A stretch of DNA of 64,000 nt from Loki-b32 sp964493385. GTDB taxonomy: Archaea > Asgardarchaeota > Lokiarchaeia > Sigyniarchaeales > SOKP01. How positions within the stretch are numbered: the stretch's first letter is position 1; each line of letters starts with the position of its first letter. The stretch is from the NCBI GenBank assembly GCA_964493385.1, contig CAZBNW010000004.1, positions 1 through 64,000 of the forward strand. Direction: 5' to 3'. The position numbers were made by a program, and so were the translations under genes. Positions 8,082 to 18,099 of the stretch are shown one piece after another. Under the pieces are notes generated by a model. It had not been told where the DNA came from. It was given only the letters and a program-made list of their open reading frames with translations, and did not search any database.

Positions 8082-10049
8082 ATGGACTATTTATCTTTTT
8101 TCCCTTACGAGCAATTCAGAGAAAATCATGAGAATATTACCAAGCAGATTGAACTAAGTTCAAGATCAAAAAAAGTAACTCTTTTATTAGCTCCTAATGG
8201 AACAGGAAAAACAATAATTGCTTTATGTGGGCTTTTACCTTTAGCTTATGAGAAAAATCTAAAAATCATTTATATGTGTCGAACACATTCTCAAAATCGT
8301 AGAATAATCAAAGAGTTGATAAAAATCTCACAAAAAATAACCGATGATAATCTTGGAATTAAACTTAACTGTCTATCGATAAGAGGGAGAAATGAGATGT
8401 GCCTAAATAAAACCTTATTATCTCTTAAGCTAAATCCAAGGGAAGCTATGTCTGTTTGTAGAGACTTAAGAAAGAATAGGAATTGTATTTATTTTTTAAA
8501 TTTATTAAAAAAGAAGGGACAAAATGAAAATCCAATATCAATCGCACCAGAATTATTTAATAAGCCAGTTGATGCGGAAGATCTTATAAATTTCTGTAAG
8601 GTAAAAAAATTTTGTCCTTATTTCTTAAGTAAGTTCTTACTTGAACAGATGAAAGTAATTATCTGTAATTATCAATGGATTTTCAATCCATTCATTCGAG
8701 ATTCTTTTTTAGAATTTATTGGTCAAGAGCTTCAAAACTGTATATTAGTATTAGATGAATGTCATAATATAATTGATGTTGCTACAGAAGTAAATTCAAA
8801 AAAAATCACACCATATTCATTAAGACTTTGCTTAAAAGATCTAGAAATGTACAGGTCCCCTATCTTAATGCAGAGTTTTGTTAAAATATTATTAGATCAA
8901 TTAAATGAGAAGAAAAATAATCTAAGAATTGAAGAAAAATCGGTTTTACCAGGTAAATTTTTAGAAATTATTTATAAAAAACTTGGACTTCATGACTTGA
9001 ATGGATTTAAGATCTATATCGAAGAACTTCATGATTACAGTGTTTCAATTCATGAGGAAAAACTCGCTAATGGTGAAATCTCAAGAGATTTTGTTGGTTC
9101 TTTAGCAGAATTTTGGTTGAAATGGCTGAAAACATACACTTTAGATAATTATTTCTTTTGTTACAATCTAAAAACCATTAAAGGAAAACGATTAGTATCA
9201 CTTGAAATTGTAGCATTAGATCCGAGAGAAATTTCTATTCCTATCTTAAAAAGATGCTATACATGTTTAAATCTCTCTGGCACTGTGAATCCCTATGTTT
9301 TTAATAATTTAATGGGATTAAATGAATGTGGTAAGAGTTATAAAGGGATTATAGCAGGCTCACCATTTAGTAATAAAAATATTAAGGCTATTATCACTGA
9401 AGGAGTAGATACTAAAAGAGATAATAGAATACCGAGTATGTTTAAAAAAATGATTAAGAAAATTAGTGAAGTTTTGCAATGTACTCCCGCAAATATAGGG
9501 ATTTTTTGTGCATCCTATCAAATTCTTAATGCCCTCATAGAGAATGGTATAGAATCTGTAATAGAAAAAAATAATAAAAAACTCTTCATTGAGGAACCTG
9601 GATTGTCCGCCTCTGAAAATGCTGTTTTAGTAGATAATTTCAAAAGTATGGCTTCAAATGGAGGGGCTGTTTTATTAGGAGTATGTGGAGGAAGAAACTC
9701 AGAAGGAGAAGATTATCCAGGAGGCTTCATGAATTCTGTTATAATTGCTGGATTTCCATATCATCTACCAACTCCTAGAGTTGAGGCAAAAATAGGTTAC
9801 TATGATAAAGTTTTTAAAAGACAAGGTTGGAATTTTGGGTACCTTTATCCAGCGGTGCAACGAGCCAATCAAGCTTCTGGGAGACCAATAAGAAAGATCT
9901 CTGATAAAGGGGCGATTATTTTTATGGATAGCCGATTTAAAGCAAAATATAAATGGATTTCAGACTGGATAAGAAAAGAATTAGAAATAATTCCTGATAA
10001 ACCCAATGCTATAATTCAGAACTTACATCCTTTTTGGAATGCTGTATAA
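8082..10049 (+). CDS. XPD/Rad3-like superfamily 2 DNA helicase
   Basis: A 655-residue ATP-dependent helicase of the XPD/DinG type. Walker A is APNGTGKT (residues 37-44) and Walker B is DECH near residue 225. Motif VI appears as QASGRPIR near the C-terminus. Between motifs Ia and II lies a Cys-rich insert (cysteines in EMCL, SVCRD, NRNC, FCKVKKFC) matching the 4Fe-4S domain of this family. LNLSGT precedes the second RecA-like domain. Archaeal XPD homologues unwind DNA 5' to 3' in repair; the role here is inferred. The 3' end overlaps the 3' end of the convergent MFS pseudogene by 41 bp. Confidence 0.85.
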   Translation: MDYLSFFPYEQFRENHENITKQIELSSRSKKVTLLLAPNGTGKTIIALCGLLPLAYEKNLKIIYMCRTHSQNRRIIKELIKISQKITDDNLGIKLNCLSIRGRNEMCLNKTLLSLKLNPREAMSVCRDLRKNRNCIYFLNLLKKKGQNENPISIAPELFNKPVDAEDLINFCKVKKFCPYFLSKFLLEQMKVIICNYQWIFNPFIRDSFLEFIGQELQNCILVLDECHNIIDVATEVNSKKITPYSLRLCLKDLEMYRSPILMQSFVKILLDQLNEKKNNLRIEEKSVLPGKFLEIIYKKLGLHDLNGFKIYIEELHDYSVSIHEEKLANGEISRDFVGSLAEFWLKWLKTYTLDNYFFCYNLKTIKGKRLVSLEIVALDPREISIPILKRCYTCLNLSGTVNPYVFNNLMGLNECGKSYKGIIAGSPFSNKNIKAIITEGVDTKRDNRIPSMFKKMIKKISEVLQCTPANIGIFCASYQILNALIENGIESVIEKNNKKLFIEEPGLSASENAVLVDNFKSMASNGGAVLLGVCGGRNSEGEDYPGGFMNSVIIAGFPYHLPTPRVEAKIGYYDKVFKRQGWNFGYLYPAVQRANQASGRPIRKISDKGAIIFMDSRFKAKYKWISDWIRKELEIIPDKPNAIIQNLHPFWNAV

Positions 10050-11229
10050 CTTTTTTTTCTGGTAATTTAAATAGAAAAAGAATAATTAATGTCGAAATTA
10101 CTGGAAATATCATCATGAAAGACATAGATATATAATAATTAGACGGGAAAACTGCTAATAAAAAACTAAAAAATACACCCCCTACTGTGGCACCCGCATA
10201 CAAACTTGTGTTAGCATATCCCATGTACTTCCCCTTATTTTGAGGCGTAGAATTTTGAGCTATATAAACTATGATTGCCATCCAATACATTGAATAGCTA
10301 AGAGAGATCATAATCTGAAAAATAAAGAAGCTCCAAAAATCAACAGACACAATATACCCAAAAATAACAATAACAGATAAAATATTACCTATAATTATAA
10401 AAAATTTGATTTTCTTTTGAGTTAATATCTTTCCTACTAAAAGCAATAGAAAAAATTGTAATAATGGATTTAAACCAATTAAAAATCCAATTTCAGTATT
10501 ACTGGGTATGAAAATGTACATGATAAGTATAATAATCGTCAAGATTGGTTGGATACCAAAATTTCTAAAAAATTAGCTATAAAATAATGATTGAGAAATT
10601 TGGTCATCTTGTTCGGGAGGATTCATTAGCGTTTCTTTTTCAATATTCTCAGTTACCTTTTTATGACTTTCTAATATTAACTGTCTATTCTCTCTAATGA
10701 AAAAAACAAAAATTATGCTTATCAAGTAAGTTATTAAGGTAAAAAAGAATATGTTTACAATACTAAATACATCGATCAACAAACCACCTATGAGTACTCC
10801 TAAAAACCATCCAATTGCGCCAATAGCGTTATAATAGGATATCCATTTTGTATCATTCTGAACTAACTCACTGTAAAGAGTAAGATAAATTGTCAAAAAT
10901 GAGGTGAAAAAGCCAAGGATAAATAGTTCTATATTTAATATTACTATATTTTGAGTAAATAAAAGTAAAACTAAAGTAATAAGCATCCCACCTGAACCAA
11001 AATATATAAAATAAACTCTATTCTGGAGTTTGTCTGAATATTTGCCTAAAAATGGTGGAAAAATAACTAACGCGGACATAAAGACTGTTACTGTTAAAGT
11101 AATTATTGATGGTTCTGTACCTAAATCCTCTAAAAATGGGGGTACATAGGTAAGTAACATCATTATAGAGAAGTAAATGAAAAAAGCAGATATTAAAAGA
11201 AAGACAACGGATTTTTTTGAAACAATCAC
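10009..11229 (-). pseudogene. MFS transporter interrupted by an in-frame UAA
   Basis: Two in-frame segments, 10573-11229 and 10009-10572, together match the intact paralogue at 11326-12495 end to end. The break is a single UAA at 10573-10575, where the paralogue has Leu, with no insertion or deletion around it (SLFYS before, FFRNFGIQP after). The product would be a 12-helix major facilitator protein. A TTA-to-TAA change or a sequence error is the simplest explanation. It is the last gene of a minus-strand set running glycogen-synthase-like transferase, MFS, MFS. Confidence 0.8.
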
Positions 11230-11325
11230 AGATTATTCGCCTATTCTAATATGTAAAGAAATAAATCTTTTTTCGATGAAAATATTTGAAAATAACTTCT
11301 ATATAAAGGTATTTTAATACGCCCT

Positions 11326-12495
11326 TTAATCACTTTTAAACTTCATAAGAATGGCTAGAGTAGATATTAATGGAAAAATCATCATTATCCACATAAAAGC
11401 ATAATAGTTAGGATTGAATGACAACAACAAGCTAAAGAAAAGTCCTCCTGAAAAACCACCTGAGAAGAAAGAAGAGTTTGCATATCCAAGGTATTTGCCC
11501 TTATTTCTTGGATTTGTTTTTTGAGCAATATAGATTTGTGTAGCATTCCAAAATAATGCAAATGAACTTGAAATCATAATTTGACTCAGTAAAAATCCAA
11601 AAAAATCAGTTGCTAACATATAACCCAATATGGCTACACTGCTCAAAAAAAATCCCGTCATCAAAATATATTTTTCATTCTTTTTTGTAATAATTTTACC
11701 TATTAATAGCATTAGAAAAAATTGTAGTAATGGGTTAAATCCTAATAGAAATCCAATTTGAGTCTCACTCTTCAAATTAATAATCATTAAAACAGCTAAT
11801 ATTGTAATAATTGGCCTAACACCAAAATGACGGGAAAAGAGGGCAATATAGATAGATTTCGAAATAATATTTTTCTTTTCAACATTGGTTAAGTAATTAA
11901 ATTCAGAGTTTTCAACTTCTTCACTATTATAATGCTCTAATATAACACTCCGGTTTTCTCTAATAAAAATAATAATAAATACATTAATCAATGAAATGAT
12001 TAGTAAAAAAATAAAGATTTGTGAAATCCCATATATATCAATAAAAATTCCCCCAAGTTGAGATCCGAGAAACCACCCAAACACGGAGATTGCATTGTAA
12101 AAAGTGACAAATTTAGGATTGTTTTTTGTCAATTCTTGATACAATGTAAAATTTAGTCTATATGAAGCACCGCACATACTATAAAAAATTAAAACAATTA
12201 TTATTAATATTAAATTATTTGAAAAGGTTAAAGTTAGGATAGTCATACTTGCGCCAATTGAACCCAATAAGATAAATACATATCGATTTTGTAATTTATC
12301 CGAATATTTGCCTAAAAATTGAGGTAGAAAAATCATACTAAAAGGGTACACCGTAGTAATTAATTGTACTACTGGTGGAGTAAATCCTAGGTTTTTTAAA
12401 TATAGAGGAAGATAATAAATCAGTCCCATAGCAGCTGTTCCATAAATTAAAACCGAGATTAAGATAAGAACGACAGATCTTTTTGATATAATCAC
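11326..12495 (-). CDS. Major facilitator superfamily transporter, 389 aa
   Basis: The protein has about twelve hydrophobic segments in two halves, with the loop motif GKYSDKLQNR between helices 2 and 3 that is characteristic of MFS carriers. A hydrophilic central loop lies near residues 190-215. The substrate is unknown. Its start is 12 bp after the end of the glycosyltransferase gene and it is followed by a broken close copy, so the three probably share a transcript and the two carriers arose by tandem duplication. A sugar or glycoside substrate would fit the context but is only a guess. Confidence 0.8.
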   Translation of the reverse strand: MIISKRSVVLILISVLIYGTAAMGLIYYLPLYLKNLGFTPPVVQLITTVYPFSMIFLPQFLGKYSDKLQNRYVFILLGSIGASMTILTLTFSNNLILIIIVLIFYSMCGASYRLNFTLYQELTKNNPKFVTFYNAISVFGWFLGSQLGGIFIDIYGISQIFIFLLIISLINVFIIIFIRENRSVILEHYNSEEVENSEFNYLTNVEKKNIISKSIYIALFSRHFGVRPIITILAVLMIINLKSETQIGFLLGFNPLLQFFLMLLIGKIITKKNEKYILMTGFFLSSVAILGYMLATDFFGFLLSQIMISSSFALFWNATQIYIAQKTNPRNKGKYLGYANSSFFSGGFSGGLFFSLLLSFNPNYYAFMWIMMIFPLISTLAILMKFKSD

Positions 12496-12507
12496 TATAT
12501 TGTCTCC

Positions 12508-14307
12508 TTAAACGTTTGGTGAGCGAAGATTTTTTATCATTGTATATAACTCGATTAATTTCTGGGAGACAATATTCCATCTAAAATTGTTTTTAACTCT
12601 TTTATAACAGTTCTCTTTAATTTTATTGTAATAATCTGGATCCAAAAGTACGAGGGATTTAAGAATTTCATCAGGAATTTGATTTACTATCTTAAAATTT
12701 TCTGTGTCATAAATTAATTCCTTACTTTTTACTTTCTCGGATATTTCTTTTAATTTAAAAATAGAAATTAGTGCTTCAGCAAACTGAGATGGATTATCTT
12801 TTTCAATCAAAATACCGGTGCCAATTTCAGGAAAACTTCTAATATCTATTATAGATTCTTGAAACCCTCCGACTCTTGTTGCGATTACTGGCAATTTTGT
12901 AGACATTGCTTCTAAAGCAATAATACCAAATGGCTCCCACCTAGACAAGGCACAATAAACATCAGAAGAAATATGTGCGAGATGAAAAATATCTGTAGCT
13001 ACTCCAAAAATAATTCTTATGTTATTAGGATACTTTTTAACGTATTGGGCATAGTTCTTTATTTCATTTATACTATAATCGGTAGGTAGTATGAGAAATA
13101 AGAATTTAGCATTAGGGATTGCTTTTATTACTTTTGGAATGGCCTCAAAAATTGTTTCAAATCCTTTTTGTGGTGAAATTCTTCCAGTTGTGATTACTAA
13201 AGGTCCTGATTCGTCGAAAGCCCTAATATATCCGTTTCTGACGAATTCATTTCCATTTGAAATCTCATTAATTACCTCCAAGACTTTTTCAGATTGAATT
13301 AATGGACTTCTATCTAAATGGGATAATTTATGGGTTAACAAATATTTCTTCATATCTGATAATGTTAAATCATTCCCATACGATATATCTAAAGTTTCTC
13401 TTATTTCATATTCATGATTGTTTAATACTTGTTGAAAAATCTCATCATAATCCCAATCACACCCATCCCAGACGAAATTAGATTTGAATTCAATTAATTC
13501 TTTACCACAATTTGGTATTATATCTGATTTTAAATAGGATTGACTTACTGTTGTCACTAAATCACTGATAAATGTCCCTATTTGTTCTACTGAAGGTGGC
13601 TGATAAACTCCACTTATTTTTTCACAAATAGAGAAAATTTCATGTAGAGTTAATGGTTTAATTCCTTCTTTTAAATGAATAGTAATAGGAGTTTGATCGA
13701 TTCCACATGCTCTATAAAAATCAATTGTATATCTTGGCCAAGTTAATAAATGGATAGTAATTACTGAGGATACATCTAACCCGTTTTTAGCTAATATTTG
13801 TTTAATTCCAATAAATGGGATAACTGCATGATAATCATGTATATGAATTATATCTGGTAAATCTTCTTTATGATTGTCAATTAAAAAATCAATATAACAA
13901 CGCATTCCTATGCTAAACAGGAAAATCTTTCCACTAAGGGTATCTGGATTATATACAATCTTATCATCCAAAAATCTACTAGTGAATGGATTTTCCCCAT
14001 ATAATAAAATAATATTTACATTATTAATTCTCGATTTGTAAAAGGAAATATTATAAGTAGTTTCTGGTTCATTTATTCCAAAATGGGAAGGTTTTATCTG
14101 TCCTACACAATTAAATGGTAGTTTTTCCCATTCAAGAGTTTTTTCTAGCTTTTGTATTTGACCATGTGAAGGAATAAAAACTGTGATTTCATAATCGTTA
14201 GCTAGATGTTTAGCTTGATTAGCGGGTACTTCTCCAAGACCGCCTACTTTCACAATTCCCGCGTATTCGAAGGTAAATATCCAAATATTATCTTTGGTAC
14301 TTTTCAA
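12508..14307 (-). CDS. Glycogen/starch synthase-like glycosyltransferase (GT5 type)
   Basis: The N-terminal Rossmann domain carries KVGGLGEVP, the ADP/UDP-glucose binding signature of GT5 enzymes, close to the N-terminus. The C-terminal GT-B domain has TTGRISPQKGFETIFEAIPK and the EPFGIIALEAMSTKLPVIAT region holding the E-x7-E pair. At 599 residues it is longer than bacterial GlgA (about 480). The extra length is a central segment around residues 250-350. The start is TTG 14307. It probably elongates alpha-glucan from a nucleotide sugar. A GH57 enzyme at 24.4 kb could act on the same polymer, but the genes are not adjacent. Confidence 0.8.
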   Translation of the reverse strand: MKSTKDNIWIFTFEYAGIVKVGGLGEVPANQAKHLANDYEITVFIPSHGQIQKLEKTLEWEKLPFNCVGQIKPSHFGINEPETTYNISFYKSRINNVNIILLYGENPFTSRFLDDKIVYNPDTLSGKIFLFSIGMRCYIDFLIDNHKEDLPDIIHIHDYHAVIPFIGIKQILAKNGLDVSSVITIHLLTWPRYTIDFYRACGIDQTPITIHLKEGIKPLTLHEIFSICEKISGVYQPPSVEQIGTFISDLVTTVSQSYLKSDIIPNCGKELIEFKSNFVWDGCDWDYDEIFQQVLNNHEYEIRETLDISYGNDLTLSDMKKYLLTHKLSHLDRSPLIQSEKVLEVINEISNGNEFVRNGYIRAFDESGPLVITTGRISPQKGFETIFEAIPKVIKAIPNAKFLFLILPTDYSINEIKNYAQYVKKYPNNIRIIFGVATDIFHLAHISSDVYCALSRWEPFGIIALEAMSTKLPVIATRVGGFQESIIDIRSFPEIGTGILIEKDNPSQFAEALISIFKLKEISEKVKSKELIYDTENFKIVNQIPDEILKSLVLLDPDYYNKIKENCYKRVKNNFRWNIVSQKLIELYTMIKNLRSPNV

Positions 14308-14538
14308 AATGTCTCAATCTTTATAGAATGCTGTTAGTAGTCTTAAATCCAAATGTTCAGTATAATTTTTATAACAATAAGTTCTAATTCGTTAAAAAAA
14401 GAATTTTATTAAAACTTAATTAAAATCGGATTTGTTTGAATCATATACGACAATAAGTAAATTTTATAATGATGTAATAATGCTAATTGGTAATAATTCA
14501 ATATGAAATAATTAAGAATTATATAGGTGATAAACAAA

Positions 14539-14913
14539 ATGGTAAATATTGAAGAAATTGATACTGGTACTCCAAAAGCGGGACCATATAGTTTAGGTAT
14601 AAAAGCTGCGAATCTCCTTTTTATCTCAGGACAAGTTACTACACCAGAGGCGCAAGGTATAAAGGGACAAACGTTATCTGCGTTTGAAAAAATAAAAAAT
14701 ATTTTAGAAGCTGCTGGAGCAAGTGTTTCTAATATAGTTAAAGTGAGTGTTTTTTTAAAAAACATTTCCGATTTCAAAGAGATGAATCAAGCTTATAAAG
14801 GATTTTTCGTACAAAATGGTGTGACTGAAAAATTTCCCACAAGAACTACTATCGAAGCAACTTGTCCACTACCATACGGATTAATTGAGATTGATGCTAT
14901 AGCTGTAATTTAA
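14539..14913 (+). CDS. RidA family (reactive intermediate deaminase) protein
   Basis: RidA proteins hydrolyse reactive enamine/imine intermediates released by PLP enzymes. Recognisable parts are KAGPYSLGIKA, LLFISGQV, and the C-terminal segment with TIEATCPLPYGLIEIDAIA. The last contains the position of the conserved catalytic Arg region, though the usual RVAV pattern is altered here (ATCPLP). A GTG at 14527 is in frame, but AGGTGAT at 14525-14531 is an evident Shine-Dalgarno for ATG 14539. The gene stands alone between divergent and co-directional neighbours. A link to the PLP-dependent glycine decarboxylase is possible but unproven. Confidence 0.85.
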   Translation: MVNIEEIDTGTPKAGPYSLGIKAANLLFISGQVTTPEAQGIKGQTLSAFEKIKNILEAAGASVSNIVKVSVFLKNISDFKEMNQAYKGFFVQNGVTEKFPTRTTIEATCPLPYGLIEIDAIAVI

Positions 14914-14918
14914 ACAAT

Positions 14919-14941
14919 CTATTTTTTTTTCTCTTTTTTTG
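14919..14941 (+). terminator. T-rich transcription terminator after RidA gene
   Basis: Two runs of seven or more T lie just after the RidA stop codon, without a strong hairpin. Archaeal RNA polymerase terminates at such U-rich tracts. Confidence 0.4.
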
Positions 14942-15026
14942 AATTAGAATACCATTTTACATTTATTAACCGATATTTTTATTTTAAATTAGATTTTCAT
15001 TTTTATTATATTTTAAAAAAAGCGAA

Positions 15027-16256
15027 GTGATAGTATTGGACAATATAGAAAAAATGCTATTAGAAAAAATAGATAATATGAAAGATGATATTATCAATTT
15101 TCTCCAAGAGTTAATTCGTATTCCTTCTGAGGTTCCTCCAGCGAAATACAGACAGATTTCTCAATTCGTGGCAGCCAAAATGGAAGAGTTTGGAATAAAA
15201 ACTCAAGTTAAACGAAAAAATGTAATAGGTGAGATAGACGGCGAAAGTGGACCATCTTTGATACTATATAGTCATATAGATACAGTTCCCGCTTTTACAG
15301 GATGGAAAAAAGATCCTTATGGCGGTGAAATAATAGAGAATAAAATTTATGGACGAGGGGCTGCAGATGATAAAACTTGTGTAGCAGCAGCATTATTCGC
15401 TCTTAAAGCAATAATGGATCTTGGAGTAAATTTTAATGGAAAATTGATACTTGCTGCTGTCATTAATGAGGAAATTGGCGGGATTCACGGTATCGAATAT
15501 CTTCTTGAGAAAGGATATATAAAAGGAGATGCTTGTTTATTAGGTGATGCTTATAGTGATTATCCATCTGGATATTTAGGGGGCGGATTTTTTATAAGGT
15601 TTATTATTAATGGAAAGCTAACACATTTAGAGGAATTTCCTGATCTCCCTCTTCCTAATCGAAATAAATATTCTGGGATTAATGCTATTCAAAAAATGAT
15701 ACCTATAATGAATTTTTTAATGGAATTACAAGAAGAATTTAAGAAAGTGGAAACTAAATATCTATTACACCCAGATCTTCCGTGTAAAATATCTACTGTT
15801 AATTTAGCAATAATAGAAGGAGGAAAAGGACATACTTCAGTACCTGATAAATGTATTTTACAATGTTTTATCAATACAATTCCAGAACAAGATGTAGAGA
15901 TTTTAAAAACAAGAGTATTAGATTATATAGAAAATATGAAAAATAAAGACCCTGATTTAAATATTGACGTTAATGTTGCAAGGATTTTTAAACCACATAA
16001 AGTAGATGTAAACACAAATTTTGCTAAAGTTGTAAAAAATTCATACAAATCTGTTTATGGAGAAGAAAGAGAATTTAAATTGTACACACCCATTACTGAT
16101 GCTCAATCATTTATAGAAAAAGGAATCGAAACAATTTTAATTGGTCCAATTCGTGGAGAAAATAATATACATGCGATTGATGAGTTTGTGTATATTGAAG
16201 ATGTAATGAATGTAACAAAATTGTATGCCCTTACAGCATTTAATTACCTGAAATAA
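15027..16256 (+). CDS. M20-family metallopeptidase/deacylase (ArgE/DapE type)
   Basis: A two-zinc hydrolase of about 409 residues. Ligand motifs are YSHIDTVPA (His and Asp), GRGAADDKTC (bridging Asp), NEEIGG (catalytic and ligand Glu) and a late His in NNIHAIDE. A dimerisation insert lies in the middle. Members remove acyl groups from amino acids or cleave dipeptides; the substrate cannot be read from sequence. The start at GTG 15027 is uncertain, as TTG 15036 is equally plausible. It is followed after 24 bp by a C69 peptidase in the same direction. Together they may form a small peptide or amide degradation unit. Confidence 0.85.
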   Translation: MIVLDNIEKMLLEKIDNMKDDIINFLQELIRIPSEVPPAKYRQISQFVAAKMEEFGIKTQVKRKNVIGEIDGESGPSLILYSHIDTVPAFTGWKKDPYGGEIIENKIYGRGAADDKTCVAAALFALKAIMDLGVNFNGKLILAAVINEEIGGIHGIEYLLEKGYIKGDACLLGDAYSDYPSGYLGGGFFIRFIINGKLTHLEEFPDLPLPNRNKYSGINAIQKMIPIMNFLMELQEEFKKVETKYLLHPDLPCKISTVNLAIIEGGKGHTSVPDKCILQCFINTIPEQDVEILKTRVLDYIENMKNKDPDLNIDVNVARIFKPHKVDVNTNFAKVVKNSYKSVYGEEREFKLYTPITDAQSFIEKGIETILIGPIRGENNIHAIDEFVYIEDVMNVTKLYALTAFNYLK

Positions 16257-16280
16257 ACCAAAAAAGAAAAAAAAATAGCT

Positions 16281-17447
16281 ATGTGTGATACTTTAGTAGC
16301 ATTGGGCAATTCTACTTATGATGGAAGTGTAATTTTTGGCAAGAATTCAGATCGCCCGTTTAATGAGGTTCAATTAATAACATATTCCCCTAAATCTAGA
16401 TTTTCGAAAGGAGAAGAAGTAAAATGTACATATATTTCGATTCCCCAAGTTACTGAGACCGCAGCAATTATATTAAGTCAACCATGGTGGATGTGGGGTG
16501 CAGAAATGGGTGCTAATGAGTATGGAGTTGTAATTGGAAATGAGGCAGTATATACTCATGAACCATTAAGGAATTCTGGTCTTTTAGGTATGGATCTATT
16601 AAGGTTAGGACTTGAGAGAGAAAAAACAGCAAAAGATGCAATGGATGTAATTACATCTTTATTAGAAAAATTTGGACAAGGAGGAGGTTGTGCATATGAC
16701 GATCCGAGTTGGTCGTACCATAATTCCTTTATAATTGCAGATTCCAATGAAGCTTATGTATTAGAAACTGCTGATAAATGGTGGATTGTTGAAAAAGTTA
16801 AAAGTGTAAGATCAATTTCAAATGGTATTACTATTAGAGATAAAGGAGACCTCAGGAAAAAAGGAATAATCCAACATGCTATTGAAAAAGGATACTGTAA
16901 AGACGACAATAATTTCGATTTTGCTGTAACTTTTTCGGGATCTCCGATTTCTACTATACCCTTACCTTATTCAAGAGGAGGAAAAACTACTTTATTACTA
17001 AACGAGAACGTAGGTAAAATTACCCCAAAATTGATGATGGAATTTCTAAGAGAGCATCAAGCAGGAATATGTATGCATGGAGGCTCTGAATCGACTGGCT
17101 CTCAAGTTTCCCATTTAAGGAAGGGAAAAAAATCGATTCACTGGTTTACAGGAACTACACTTCCATGTGTTAGTATTTATAAACCTTATGCTTTTCCTAT
17201 TGAGGGTCAAAAATATTATGACTCAGGTCCATATCCAATGGTTAACTCTGACTGGTTTTGGTGTAAGCATACAATTTCCAAACCCGTAAACAAAAAAACT
17301 GAACTTAGAAACATTGAAAATTCTATTATTTCAAAAATAAATGACTTGATAATTCAAGAGGACAAAATTGCTGAAGAGAACTTCATAGAAAAAATGAAAT
17401 TACTTAATTTAGAATCATGGAATAAATCTTATGAGTCGATAAATTAA
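16281..17447 (+). CDS. C69-family Ntn hydrolase, secernin/dipeptidase-like
   Basis: The protein begins MCDTLVALGN. After methionine removal Cys2 becomes the N-terminal nucleophile, as in the C69 (PepD/secernin) family. FGKNSDRPFNE follows, the second strong family signature, and GGCAYDDPSW and GGSESTGSQVSHL occur further on. At 388 residues it is within family range. Such enzymes cleave amide bonds of small peptides or conjugates. The gene lies 24 bp downstream of the M20 peptidase, so the two are probably co-transcribed. Confidence 0.88.
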   Translation: MCDTLVALGNSTYDGSVIFGKNSDRPFNEVQLITYSPKSRFSKGEEVKCTYISIPQVTETAAIILSQPWWMWGAEMGANEYGVVIGNEAVYTHEPLRNSGLLGMDLLRLGLEREKTAKDAMDVITSLLEKFGQGGGCAYDDPSWSYHNSFIIADSNEAYVLETADKWWIVEKVKSVRSISNGITIRDKGDLRKKGIIQHAIEKGYCKDDNNFDFAVTFSGSPISTIPLPYSRGGKTTLLLNENVGKITPKLMMEFLREHQAGICMHGGSESTGSQVSHLRKGKKSIHWFTGTTLPCVSIYKPYAFPIEGQKYYDSGPYPMVNSDWFWCKHTISKPVNKKTELRNIENSIISKINDLIIQEDKIAEENFIEKMKLLNLESWNKSYESIN

Positions 17448-17647
17448 ATTTGAGTAATTAATATAATCTTTAAACGAAATTTTAACTTTGTTGAAAGAAA
17501 CTCTCATCAGTTGAAATCAAAAGTAAAAAAAAACAGAAATTTTATTCATTATCCCATAGGGTAATTATTTGAAAAAACTTAATAGTATTGAAATATTTCT
17601 TCCATTAATTTAAGAGTGGAAAATAGATTATAGATAATTAATTTAAA

Positions 17648-17941
17648 ATGTCGCTGAATAAATTAGAAATATTAGGCATGGAGGGAGTTATTTCAAATTA
17701 TAAACGTGGTCGCCATACAGTACACCAGAAACACTGTATCTTATTCTTCCCAAATATAAAAACAAGAAAAAATGCTAATAAACTTATTGGGAGAGTAGTT
17801 ATTTGGACTACTCCTACAGGTAAGGAATTAAAAGGAGTAATAACTCGAGCACATGGAAATAATGGTGCTGTAAGAGCGCACTTTAAGAAAGCGGGAGTTC
17901 CAGGTCAAGCTTTAGGAAAAAAAGTAAAAATAATTAAATAA
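17648..17941 (+). CDS. Large ribosomal subunit protein L35Ae
   Basis: A 97-residue protein with the L35Ae pattern. EGVISNYKRGRHTVHQKHC is at the N-terminus, then NKLIGRVVIWTTPTGKELKG, and AHGNNGAVRAHFKKAGVPGQ ends the domain. It belongs to the archaeal/eukaryotic ribosomal set absent from bacteria. An internal ATG (17678, at MEGV) could be the start, but ATG 17648 is kept because no ribosome site favours either. A 200-bp AT-rich region without a visible gene lies upstream. Confidence 0.9.
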   Translation: MSLNKLEILGMEGVISNYKRGRHTVHQKHCILFFPNIKTRKNANKLIGRVVIWTTPTGKELKGVITRAHGNNGAVRAHFKKAGVPGQALGKKVKIIK

Positions 17942-18099
17942 CTTTTTTAACACCACACTTATCCTTCTTCCCAGTTATATCTGGATATTACATGATACAT
18001 GTATAATATAATGATATAATAAGAAAAGAATTTCTTATTCTTTTGAAAAAGCGATTTTAAAGATTTCTTATATTATTTGGTTGGGTTAAAAAATTAAAG

